Positions 1 through 5,599 of a DNA stretch of 5,599 nucleotides are shown piece after piece (positions within the stretch are counted from its first letter, which is position 1; each line of letters starts with the position of its first letter). The DNA is from Mesolinea sp964536465. GTDB taxonomy: Bacteria > Chloroflexota > Anaerolineae > Anaerolineales > Anaerolineaceae. The DNA lies in the NCBI GenBank assembly GCA_964536465.1, contig CAZHXQ010000102.1, positions 1 to 5,599 on the forward strand. Reading direction: 5' to 3'. The notes under the pieces were generated by a model, which made no database searches, was not told the origin of the DNA, and saw only the letters and a program-made list of their open reading frames with translations. The position numbers and the translations under genes are program-made.

Positions 1-38
1 ATACTTTTAAGCCGACACTAATCCTGTGCCTTTGTAAT

Positions 39-85
39 TATTCTCTATATGACTATTGACAAAAAGAGAATAGTTTGTTATTCTC
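39..85. repeat. Triple TATTCTC element, likely PadR operator
   Basis: The heptamer TATTCTC occurs at 39-45 and 79-85, and its inverse GAGAATA at 66-72. The last two form a 7-bp inverted repeat with a 6-base centre that covers the end of the spacer and the whole -10 hexamer. The first copy lies upstream of the -35, so copies 1 and 2 also form a wider inverted repeat around it. PadR proteins are dimers that commonly bind inverted repeats over their own promoter, so this is the natural candidate for autoregulation. It does not match the ATGT-N8-ACAT box known from some PadR proteins. Another heptamer at 248-254 inside padR is probably chance. Confidence 0.55.
56..84 (+). promoter_or_regulatory. 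Sigma70-type promoter of the padR operon
   Basis: A perfect -35 hexamer TTGACA (56-61) is followed after exactly 17 bases by TATTCT (79-84), which matches the -10 consensus at 4 of 6 positions. The TGT just before it (76-78) gives an extended -10 (TGn). Transcription would begin near 90-92, about 28 bases before the padR ATG at 119, leaving room for the AAGGAGG ribosome site. The spacer and -10 are overlaid by copies of TATTCTC, so a bound repressor would block RNA polymerase directly. The promoter match is seen directly; its use is inferred. Confidence 0.75.
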
Positions 86-118
86 CAGAAAGAAATGCTA
101 AAAAGGAGGCAAAATATC

Positions 119-502
119 ATGCCAAGACGTGGAAGAGGCTGGGGAGTGGGTCGTGGACGAGATGAAATCAAACGCTATTCGCCCATAAACACCTCGCTGC
201 TTGAACCAGCACTGCTTATACTGATCAAAATACAGCCAAGTCATGGATATTCTCTTCTGACAGACCTGGAAGAATTCAGCATAGATACGGTTCACCCAAG
301 TGTTGTTTACCGCACACTGCGCAAAATGGAAAATCTGGACTGGATCCAGTCGGATTGGGAATCTGATCGGAGCCAGGGTCCCCCAAGAAGAACCTACAGT
401 TTGACTGAGAAGGGAACAGAAGCCCTGGAGTACTGGAAAAAAGAATTGGGCAATGTCAATAAAACAATCACACAAATGCTTGAAAAATGCAAGCAAAGTT
501 AG
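119..502 (+). CDS. PadR-family transcriptional regulator
   Basis: A small DNA-binding regulator of 127 residues, the usual size for short (PadR-s1 type) members. The winged-helix fold is readable. A first helix precedes the HGYSLL motif (42-47). The recognition helix carries SVVYRTLRKMENLDWI (61-76), and a basic wing PPRRTYSLTEKG (88-99) matches the family's P-R-Y-LTxxG signature. A C-terminal helix (about 101-126) would form the dimer. The N-terminus is a basic Arg/Gly tail (PRRGRGWGVGRGR), which may contact DNA. I chose ATG 119 because AAGGAGG (103-109) sits 9 bases before it; an upstream in-frame ATG at 95 would place that ribosome site inside the gene and lacks its own. It is first in an operon with two small downstream genes, and probably represses its own promoter. 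The ligand is unknown; family members sense phenolics, drugs or metals. Confidence 0.9.
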   Translation: MPRRGRGWGVGRGRDEIKRYSPINTSLLEPALLILIKIQPSHGYSLLTDLEEFSIDTVHPSVVYRTLRKMENLDWIQSDWESDRSQGPPRRTYSLTEKGTEALEYWKKELGNVNKTITQMLEKCKQS

Positions 503-515
503 ATGGAGGTGAAGA

Positions 516-655
516 ATGCCTGTAAGAAATGGTAGCGGACCAGCAATGTAATTAACCAGCCAGGTGGTCGGAACAGAGGGTTCTGGCAATCGAGCTTCAA
601 TCAATTTTTTGGCCGGCGTCGGGTTAATAGCAGCGGCCGAAGACGATCAGAGTAG
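516..655 (+). pseudogene. Broken DUF5320-like small gene (frameshifted)
   Basis: Thirteen bases after padR there is a near-perfect ribosome site, GGAGGTGA (505-512), followed at 516 by an ATG. It opens a reading frame of only 11 codons, MPVRNGSGPAM, ending at TAA 549-551. Its start resembles the opening of the next gene (MPAFDKTGPIG) and the MPxxDGTGPxGxGP opening typical of DUF5320-like proteins. A second frame, shifted by -1, stays open from about 545 to TAG 653-655 and reads as Gly/Arg/Asn-rich sequence with GGRNRGFW and FFGRRRVN, the composition expected of such a protein. The simplest reading is an old paralogue of the downstream gene, broken by a small indel near 540-550. Alternatives are a real 11-residue peptide that couples translation, or a sequencing error. 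The tail itself is not conserved enough to prove the family. Confidence 0.45.
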
Positions 656-666
656 AAAGGATAAAA

Positions 667-906
667 ATGCCAGCATTTGATAAAACTGGACCAATAGGAA
701 CAGGACCAACCGGTAGAGGTTTAGGTCCATGTGGAGGTGCCCACTCCTGGAGAGGAAGAGGACGGGGATATTTTCGAGCTGGATTTGGAATGGGGCGGGC
801 TGAACTGCCCTTTTCTGAGCAGAGAGAAGATTTGCGGCGCCAGCAAAGTTGGCTGCAAACCCAGCTCGATGCGGTCAAGCAACGCCTTCGCGACATAGAA
901 GATTAA
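667..906 (+). CDS. DUF5320-like small Gly-rich protein with coiled coil
   Basis: A 79-residue soluble protein with two parts. The N-terminus has the repeated TGPIGTGPTGRGLGPC pattern (7-22), ending in the only cysteine (C22). A Gly/Arg-rich linker with GRGRGYFRAGFGMGR (30-44) follows. The C-terminus (about 50-79) is a charged helix with leucine or other hydrophobic positions at 56, 63, 67, 70, 74 and 77, which fits a coiled coil. This architecture matches the DUF5320-type proteins of anaerobes, whose role is not established. In other genomes I recall them beside PadR regulators and beside NifX/NifB-like or Mrp-type iron-sulfur genes, but none of those is present here. The start at 667 is supported by AGAAAGG (654-660), 6 bases upstream. 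It is the third unit of the padR operon. C22 and the glycine-rich segment could bind a metal or cofactor, but that is a guess. Confidence 0.75.
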   Translation: MPAFDKTGPIGTGPTGRGLGPCGGAHSWRGRGRGYFRAGFGMGRAELPFSEQREDLRRQQSWLQTQLDAVKQRLRDIED

Positions 907-909
907 GTG

Positions 910-951
910 AAAAAAGTCCTGGCAGACTATGGCTATAGCTACTGCCAGGAC
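910..951 (-). terminator. Intrinsic terminator for the leftward transcript
   Basis: Perfect 10-base arms GTCCTGGCAG (916-925) and CTGCCAGGAC (942-951) can fold. The 16-base loop can add an inner CTAT/ATAG stem (927-930, 935-938) with a four-base cap. Read on the - strand the hairpin is followed at once by six U (A-tract 910-915), the pattern of a Rho-independent terminator. No U-tract follows on the + strand. It lies 226 bases beyond the stop of the flavin reductase gene and only 3 bases from the end of the opposing DUF5320-like gene, so it also protects that operon from antisense reading. Confidence 0.75.
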
Positions 952-1153
952 AATCATATAGCCTCTGTCACGTTTTATGCAGGTAATTTTTAGCAAAACT
1001 CAAGGTTTATGGGAATAGGGTAGAAACCAAATGTAGGCTCTCGTCGCCATCCTCAAGGAAACGTGAAGAGAAGGAATATAAGAGCCACACCCTTGACGGT
1101 CCGCGCTCGCGCGATGCGATTACCAAGGCACAGCATCTTATACTCGTTCGAGA

Positions 1154-1185
1154 AGAGGGCTTTCCTTTTTATCCCCTCTATTTTT
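1154..1185 (+). terminator. Possible terminator for the padR operon
   Basis: AGAGGG (1154-1159) and CCCTCT (1174-1179) can pair across a 14-base loop, followed by A and five T (1181-1185) on the + strand. This would end the rightward padR transcript inside the last codons of the opposing flavin reductase gene. The stem is only six pairs and the loop is long, so it is weaker than the leftward terminator. It is nevertheless the best rightward candidate between 907 and 1190. Confidence 0.35.
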
Positions 1186-2104
1186 GCTTTTCCTTACTTC
1201 GTTTGTCGTTGATGATATCCATGTGTTCAGCCGTGATCAGGGTTACGTCATTTTCTTTGGCCCAGGCTACACTGCCCTTCAAAGCTGTGTTCAGGAAGAT
1301 GCGAGGAACCTTTATCAACTTAGCGCAGGCATCATCCGTAAATCTGATATTCGGGTCAATTCTATCGGCCGCATAGCGCACTGAAGCAATCGACCCTTCC
1401 CGCATGGGCAGCATGACTGACTTGGGTCTTGAAAAGCGGGTATACCAAAAATTCTTTGAATCGCGGTATCCATAATCCACCGGGACTCGGGGGAAGGACC
1501 TGGAGGTAACACCTTTGACAATGGCATCGTGATATTTTTCTTTCATTAATATCTTGTCCACTCGCAAGATGAAATGAGCGCCGAATTCACTGGTGATGCC
1601 GTTGAAATCCCGGTATGGCGGAGGATAACCGTCCAGTTGACCGGGCTTGTCAGCTGATGCGCCATCGAGATCGCTCATCCAGGTACACTCAAAAACCTGG
1701 AAGCTTTCGGCTACTAACTTGGGAAAAGTCTCTTCGGGAAACTCGGCAGCCATCAAGCCCTCTTCCAGGGTAAAACAACATTCTTTCATCTTCTCTTCTG
1801 GCGTATCGCCGGGCCAGCCTAACCTGACAGCCTCCTTGAATGACTTCAAATCATCTGAAATGAAGTTGATTGAGCATCTGCCTCTTGCCAGCAAATGCTG
1901 GGCAGTGTTGGAGGAATTGCGGCAGCACAGCAGCATCGCGTAGTAGTCTTTGCCGGCAATGTAATATGGCTGCACCAGTGAATAAGGCCCAAGGCTGGTT
2001 TTGCCTTCCTCAGTCAAGGTGCCAACCAGAACTGTAGGCATAGGAAAAAAGGCTGAAGTCTGGTAAAAATTGTCGACGATACGCAGGTCTTTAAAACTGC
2101 TCAT
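1178..2104 (-). CDS. Flavin reductase-like protein with C-terminal PCP-reductase-like domain
   Basis: A 308-residue soluble protein with two domains. Residues about 15-200 resemble the FMN-binding split-barrel flavin reductase family. The landmarks are PMPTVLVGTL (21-30), a GPYSLVQPYY strand (39-48), MLLCCRNSSNTAQHL (57-71), where the family has its SxTxxNI motif, and GRCSINFI (75-82). Such proteins bind FMN and move electrons from NAD(P)H or partner proteins. Residues about 253-300 match the small helical domain found at the end of the dark protochlorophyllide reductase B subunit (PCP_red type): FTDDACAKLIKVPRIF, AWAKEN, then TLITAEHMD. In other proteins that domain reads W-PEA-L--IP-FVR---E--A---G---IT-E. 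Two Cys pairs (C60-C61, C109-C110) could be redox-active. The ATG at 2104 has AAAGGAG (2113-2119) 8 bases upstream. It may share a transcript with the ATPase, whose stop lies 99 bases upstream. The substrate is unknown, and nothing here suggests photosynthesis. Confidence 0.75.
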   Translation of the reverse strand: MSSFKDLRIVDNFYQTSAFFPMPTVLVGTLTEEGKTSLGPYSLVQPYYIAGKDYYAMLLCCRNSSNTAQHLLARGRCSINFISDDLKSFKEAVRLGWPGDTPEEKMKECCFTLEEGLMAAEFPEETFPKLVAESFQVFECTWMSDLDGASADKPGQLDGYPPPYRDFNGITSEFGAHFILRVDKILMKEKYHDAIVKGVTSRSFPRVPVDYGYRDSKNFWYTRFSRPKSVMLPMREGSIASVRYAADRIDPNIRFTDDACAKLIKVPRIFLNTALKGSVAWAKENDVTLITAEHMDIINDKRSKEKQK

Positions 2105-2203
2105 ATATAGTTCTCCTTTAGCGATCTTTATTTATATGCCTGAATAATTAACCAATTTTTTTTGTTTCGAGCTCAAGCAATGCCCAAGAAAATTCTAAAC
2201 AAG

Positions 2204-4840
2204 CTATAGCCATTCTCCGTACCGCTTGATATAAAACTTTTTAATCAATTGCGATGAGAGAAAATAGCCGCTTACAATTAGAGCCAGCCAGGGCGCGAAT
2301 GACAGAGGCAGAGGCATCATATCGATACCGATGGCCAATTGGCTAAAGCCGACCACGATGGAAATGACTGCAACCAGAGCGGTGGATATCAGCAGTGGGG
2401 CGGTGGGCCGGCTTTGTAGGAAAGGAATCTTTGCCGTTCGAATCACGTGAATTACCAGCACCTGAGAAACTGTTCCAAACACAAACCATCCGGCTTGAAA
2501 CAGTGGTGATAATTCCATGGTGTTTGCGCCTATCACATACCACATAACTGCAAAGCAAAGGATGTCGAATATCGAACTGAGCGGTCCCATGTATGCCATA
2601 AATGATTTGATCGACTGCGTTTCCCACTTGCGTGGTCGTTTGATGTAGTCGTCGTCCACTCTGTCGAAGGGCATCCCCAGTTGGGAGAAATCATTCAAAA
2701 GGTTTTGAGTCAACAACTGGACCGGCAGCATGGGTAGAAAGGGAAGAAAAATGCTGGCGATAATTACCGAAATCATATTTCCAAAATTACCGCTTGAGGC
2801 CATTTTAATATATTTTATGATATTCCCAAAGGTGCGACGGCCATAAATGATGCCCTCCTCAAGTACCATCAAATCCTTCTCCAGCAAGATAATGTCGGCG
2901 GTTTCTTTAGCGATATCCACGGCACTGTCTACGGATATGCCCACGTCGGCTTGGTGCAGAGCCAGCGCGTCGTTAATGCCATCACCCAGATAGCCAACGG
3001 TATGCCCCTTGGTCTGAAACGCCTTCACCACTCGTTCTTTTTGGGACGGCGAGAGTTTCGCAAATAAATCACAGGTCTCCACCGCTTCTAAAAGCGAGGA
3101 GTCATCCATTCCATCGACAGCACTTCCAGACAGGAGCGGAGAAGTCTTTACACCCACCTTGCGGCAAACCTTGATGGCCACACCTTCGCTGTCGCCGGTC
3201 AGAACGACCGTGCGCACACCATGTTCTTTTAGGGCGGCAATAGCCGCGGCAGCGCTCTCTTTAGGCGGATCGAGGAAGCCAACAAAGCCGATTAAAATCA
3301 TGCCCTGTTCATCTGCGATACTGAATGCGTCGCTGTCAGGCACATCGTCTTTCATCGCGACCGCAACCATGCGTAGACCCTCGGCATTATGTTTTTCGTA
3401 TACATCAAGGGCCGCCTGTCTGGTTTTATCGTCCATCGGCAGTATGTGACCTTCCATTTCCACAAAAGACGAAATGGATATCATTTCTTCCACTGCGCCC
3501 TTGGTGATTAGATGCCTGATACCACTTCTATCGGCCAGGACCACGCTCATTCTGCGTCGAGAAAAATCAAAGGGAATTTCATCTACACGAGTGTAATCTT
3601 CTGGTAATTCTTCAAGTCCTTTTTTTACAGCCCTGTTAATAATGGCAAGGTCAATTAGATTTTTAAGGCCGGTTTGAAAATTGCTGTTAAGGTAAGCGTA
3701 GCGCAGGATACGGGCATCTTCCTCACCGAGCAGGTTCATGTATCTTTCAAGTACGATCTTATCTTCGGTTAATGTCCCCGTTTTATCGGTGCAAAGGACA
3801 TCCATTTCCCCAAAAGTCTGAATAGCGTCAAGATTGCGAACAATCACCTTCCGCTTGGACATGGAAACAGCCCCTTTAGCCAGCGACGAGGTCATAATCA
3901 CCGGCAGCATCTCTGGGGTAAGCCCTACCGCGACGCTGATGGAAAACAAGAGAGCGCTTGACCAATCGCCCTTCGCCAGCACATTTATCAGAAATACAGC
4001 AGGCACCATAACCAGCATCATGCGTACTAAAAGATTACTGACTGAACTCACACCGCGTTCAAAGCTGGTTCTCGCTCTGTCACCGGAAAGGGATTTTGCC
4101 ATCGAACCGAAATAGGTGTTATCGCCAGTGGCCATCACAACTGCTGTGGCGCTTCCGCTAATGATATTGGAACCCATAAAGCCGATGTTTTGCAAATCAG
4201 TTAACCCCTGGCCTGGTCGATCTCCTATGTCACTGAATTTTTCCACAGGGTTTGATTCGCCTGTCAGGGCCGATTGTGCAACGAAGGTGTCTTTTGAAGT
4301 AATAAAACGAACATCTGCAGGCAGCATATCACCTGCAGAAAGCCGCACAATGTCACCAGGCACGATCTCATCCATGAGGATTTCGATCAACTTTCCATCT
4401 CGCCAGACATCAGCTTTATTGGAAATCATTTTCGAAAGGCTTTCGGCTGCGTTGTGAGAGCGCTGACTTTGCACAAAAGCAACTGTGCTGGCCAGGAGTA
4501 CTAAAGATACAATGATAATGACAGTCAGATAGTCTGGCTGTGGCGCCATGACAACGTCTGTGAAATAAGTGATTGCGGCAATCAGAAGCAAAATGATGTT
4601 AAAAGGGTTGATAACTGCTTCCCTCAGCCTGTGTAGCGTCGTGTTTTTGCTACTTGCGGTGATGATATTTTTACCAAACTCACTCTGTCTGTTTTCAACT
4701 TCTTCATCACTCAGACCATCCTGCGTTGTGGACAGACGCGCAAACAGATCTTCTGTTGGAAGAAAGGCATAATTGCGAAGAGTTTCTTCAAACTCATAGT
4801 TACTTTTTTGGTTTCGCGTATTAAGGATTTTTCTACTCAT
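2204..4840 (-). CDS. mgtA: Magnesium-transporting P-type ATPase (MgtA/MgtB, P3B class)
   Basis: An inner-membrane ATP-driven Mg2+ importer of 878 residues, close to the roughly 900 of E. coli MgtA. Catalytic parts run in order: actuator loop LTGES (192-196), M4 motif PEMLP (309-313), phosphorylation site DKTGT with Asp352, nucleotide-binding KGA (447-449), TGDS (548-551), and the hinge GDGIND (619-624). Membrane helices lie at about 80-97, 104-123, 269-289, 294-318, 684-702, 704-724, 750-771, 783-800, 814-836 and 848-868. The class is fixed by DKTGTLTEDKIVLE (352-365), GISVDSAVDIAKETAD (634-649) and QNLLNDFSQLGMPFD (712-726), which follow MgtA closely, including the M6 Asn713 and Asp717. An oddity is Leu626, where most P-type ATPases have Pro (GDGINDAP). 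ATG 4840 is the only start after an in-frame stop near 4860. The only ribosome site, AAAGG (4855-4859), is a long 14 bases away. No Mg2+ riboswitch (M-box) is recognisable upstream. Symbol mgtA is by family; mgtB is equally possible. Confidence 0.93.
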   Translation of the reverse strand: MSRKILNTRNQKSNYEFEETLRNYAFLPTEDLFARLSTTQDGLSDEEVENRQSEFGKNIITASSKNTTLHRLREAVINPFNIILLLIAAITYFTDVVMAPQPDYLTVIIIVSLVLLASTVAFVQSQRSHNAAESLSKMISNKADVWRDGKLIEILMDEIVPGDIVRLSAGDMLPADVRFITSKDTFVAQSALTGESNPVEKFSDIGDRPGQGLTDLQNIGFMGSNIISGSATAVVMATGDNTYFGSMAKSLSGDRARTSFERGVSSVSNLLVRMMLVMVPAVFLINVLAKGDWSSALLFSISVAVGLTPEMLPVIMTSSLAKGAVSMSKRKVIVRNLDAIQTFGEMDVLCTDKTGTLTEDKIVLERYMNLLGEEDARILRYAYLNSNFQTGLKNLIDLAIINRAVKKGLEELPEDYTRVDEIPFDFSRRRMSVVLADRSGIRHLITKGAVEEMISISSFVEMEGHILPMDDKTRQAALDVYEKHNAEGLRMVAVAMKDDVPDSDAFSIADEQGMILIGFVGFLDPPKESAAAAIAALKEHGVRTVVLTGDSEGVAIKVCRKVGVKTSPLLSGSAVDGMDDSSLLEAVETCDLFAKLSPSQKERVVKAFQTKGHTVGYLGDGINDALALHQADVGISVDSAVDIAKETADIILLEKDLMVLEEGIIYGRRTFGNIIKYIKMASSGNFGNMISVIIASIFLPFLPMLPVQLLTQNLLNDFSQLGMPFDRVDDDYIKRPRKWETQSIKSFMAYMGPLSSIFDILCFAVMWYVIGANTMELSPLFQAGWFVFGTVSQVLVIHVIRTAKIPFLQSRPTAPLLISTALVAVISIVVGFSQLAIGIDMMPLPLSFAPWLALIVSGYFLSSQLIKKFYIKRYGEWL

Positions 4841-5599
4841 AAATTTTTTTAGAGCCTTTCACTTCATCTTTCATAATTGCAATAAATATCCAGGCAACAA
4901 AGAAACCGCTCTGGTAAACGCCACTTAGTGTTCGCAACTATCGGCATACTCCCTAAAGGCATTGGACAGATACCGAGATGACACCAACTTACCTGTGTGT
5001 AGGTATAGAGCGTTTAGAGGGTTGCTAACCTATTTCTAAAAGTAATCATGCGTAGATTAACACCCCTACAATTATTCATTCAGTTAGTGTAGCGGTCTAG
5101 CTGCAAACTGTCAATCAAAGCATATCCCAGATGACTTTGCTTATCAGGCTGGTAATGTTTATATCCGTGGTTTTGCCTATGTTGGCGAGGCTGTGGGGTT
5201 TGAATTGCCTCTTTAGTTTAATAATGATGTTTCAATCTTAATGCTTTGCAACCTGCTTCGCCATCTTAGATATCATTCTTCTTCTCAGTCAGCTTTATTT
5301 GACACGGTCGATTATCCAACACACAAGACATTGGAACCAGAACGTCTGTTTTTTAGCATAGGTGAAGGCACAGAGATGTTAAATTAGTTGTGATCCTATC
5401 AATTAATTGGGCCTAAATTCACGATAAATGCTAATAAGTTTTATGTCAGAATTATTGTCTTCCGATTCATGCTTGTCCATTGACAACAAAAGGATCTCAA
5501 TGTTTTAGCTCGCCCGCAACTTTTCTGCATTTTTGAACAACAAGTAACCTTTTTGTCCTCATACTGTTTGGTTGAAAAACCGTGTTCTTTCAAGCATAA
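4841..5599. other. Gene-poor, AT-richer region upstream of the ATPase gene
   Basis: No gene with a ribosome site and recognisable product is visible in these 759 bases. Contents: the candidate ATPase promoter; two tiny leftward leader ORFs (4962-4864, 32 codons; 4874-4833, 13 codons, overlapping the ATPase start by 8 bases); a TACCT/AGGTA inverted repeat with a 6-base loop (4990-5005); a perfect palindrome CAATTAATTG (5400-5409); and a + frame from 5088 to 5384 with a single stop at 5214-5216 that may be the remains of a gene. On the - strand a frame is open from the window edge (5599) to a TAA at 5441-5443, 52 codons rich in Cys and Lys. It could be the end of an outside gene, but at that length chance is likely. 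Confidence 0.5.
4870..4897 (-). promoter_or_regulatory. Candidate promoter of the Mg2+ ATPase gene
   Basis: On the - strand TTGCCT (4897-4892) and TATGAA (4875-4870) are 16 bases apart. Each matches the sigma70 consensus at 4 of 6 positions. Transcription would begin near 4863, just before the AAAGG at 4859-4855, giving a leader of about 23 bases. The match is weak and in an AT-rich stretch, where such pairs occur by chance. A promoter further upstream with a longer leader is equally possible. Confidence 0.3.

Noticed and set aside
95..118. Upstream ATG at 95 as the start of padR
   Set aside because: It has no ribosome site, would place the AAGGAGG inside the coding region, and adds eight residues outside the usual family start.
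98..604. A 168-codon reading frame on the - strand opposite padR
   Set aside because: It is fully antisense to a well-supported PadR gene, lacks a ribosome site and has no recognisable domain; it is a shadow of the + strand gene.
721..996. A 91-codon - strand frame with a hydrophobic stretch
   Set aside because: It runs through the terminator hairpin and antisense to the DUF5320-like gene, with no ribosome site; the hydrophobic run comes from the reverse complement of the hairpin area.
1053..1136. A 27-residue - strand ORF between the convergent genes
   Set aside because: No ribosome site is close to its ATG and the product is unrecognised; probably just the 3' untranslated part of the leftward transcript.
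1090..1160. tRNA-like look (GTTCGAG motif after a GC-rich hairpin)
   Set aside because: The bases flanking GTTCGAG do not form a 5-bp T stem and no acceptor stem or anticodon arm can be built.
4841..5100. Mg2+ riboswitch (M-box) upstream of the ATPase gene
   Set aside because: None of the conserved M-box blocks is recognisable on the - strand; only short, weak inverted repeats such as TACCT/AGGTA at 4990-5005 are present.
5480..5508. TTGACA at 5480-5485 as a rightward promoter
   Set aside because: With a 17-base spacer the -10 would be TTTTAG, a poor match, and no gene follows within the window.
5570..5581. Hairpin GGTT-GAAA-AACC near the right edge
   Set aside because: Only four pairs and no U-tract follows on either strand at the right distance; too short to call a terminator.

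Overview
This 5.6-kb window looks bacterial and chromosomal, with moderate GC and a drop towards AT in the last 760 bases. Good Shine-Dalgarno sites and a textbook sigma70-type promoter argue against an archaeon. The short PadR regulator with an Arg/Gly-rich N-terminus, paired with a small TGPxGxGP-type (DUF5320-like) protein, is a combination I associate with strict anaerobes such as Dehalococcoidia-type Chloroflexota, Firmicutes and sulfate reducers. The lineage cannot be fixed from this sequence.

Layout: the left quarter (1-906, + strand) is a small regulatory operon. It has a strong promoter (56-84) framed by three copies of a TATTCTC element, then padR (119-502), a broken short gene with an excellent ribosome site (516-655), and an intact DUF5320-like gene (667-906). 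The middle (1178-4840, - strand) holds two convergent genes. A large Mg2+-transporting P-type ATPase of the MgtA/MgtB class (4840-2204) comes first. It is followed 97 bases later by a flavin reductase-like protein (2104-1178) that carries a PCP-reductase-like helical domain at its C-terminus. The two gene sets meet tail to tail across 907-1177, with a terminator-like hairpin for each direction placed beyond the end of the opposing gene, so the two transcripts probably overlap by up to about 275 bases.

The right end (4841-5599) has no gene I can support. It holds the ATPase upstream region, with a weak promoter candidate and two tiny leader ORFs, and a stretch near 5088-5384 that reads in one + frame with a single stop and may be a decayed gene.

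How they work together: PadR probably represses its own operon through the TATTCTC elements, with the DUF5320-like protein as its co-expressed partner. The ATPase imports Mg2+ at the expense of ATP. The flavin protein may share its transcript, but a functional link is not shown by the sequence. I see no defence system, CRISPR array, tRNA, rRNA or intact mobile element. The points most worth a second look are the flavin reductase/PCP-reductase-like fusion, the triple operator, and the broken small gene between padR and its DUF5320 partner.
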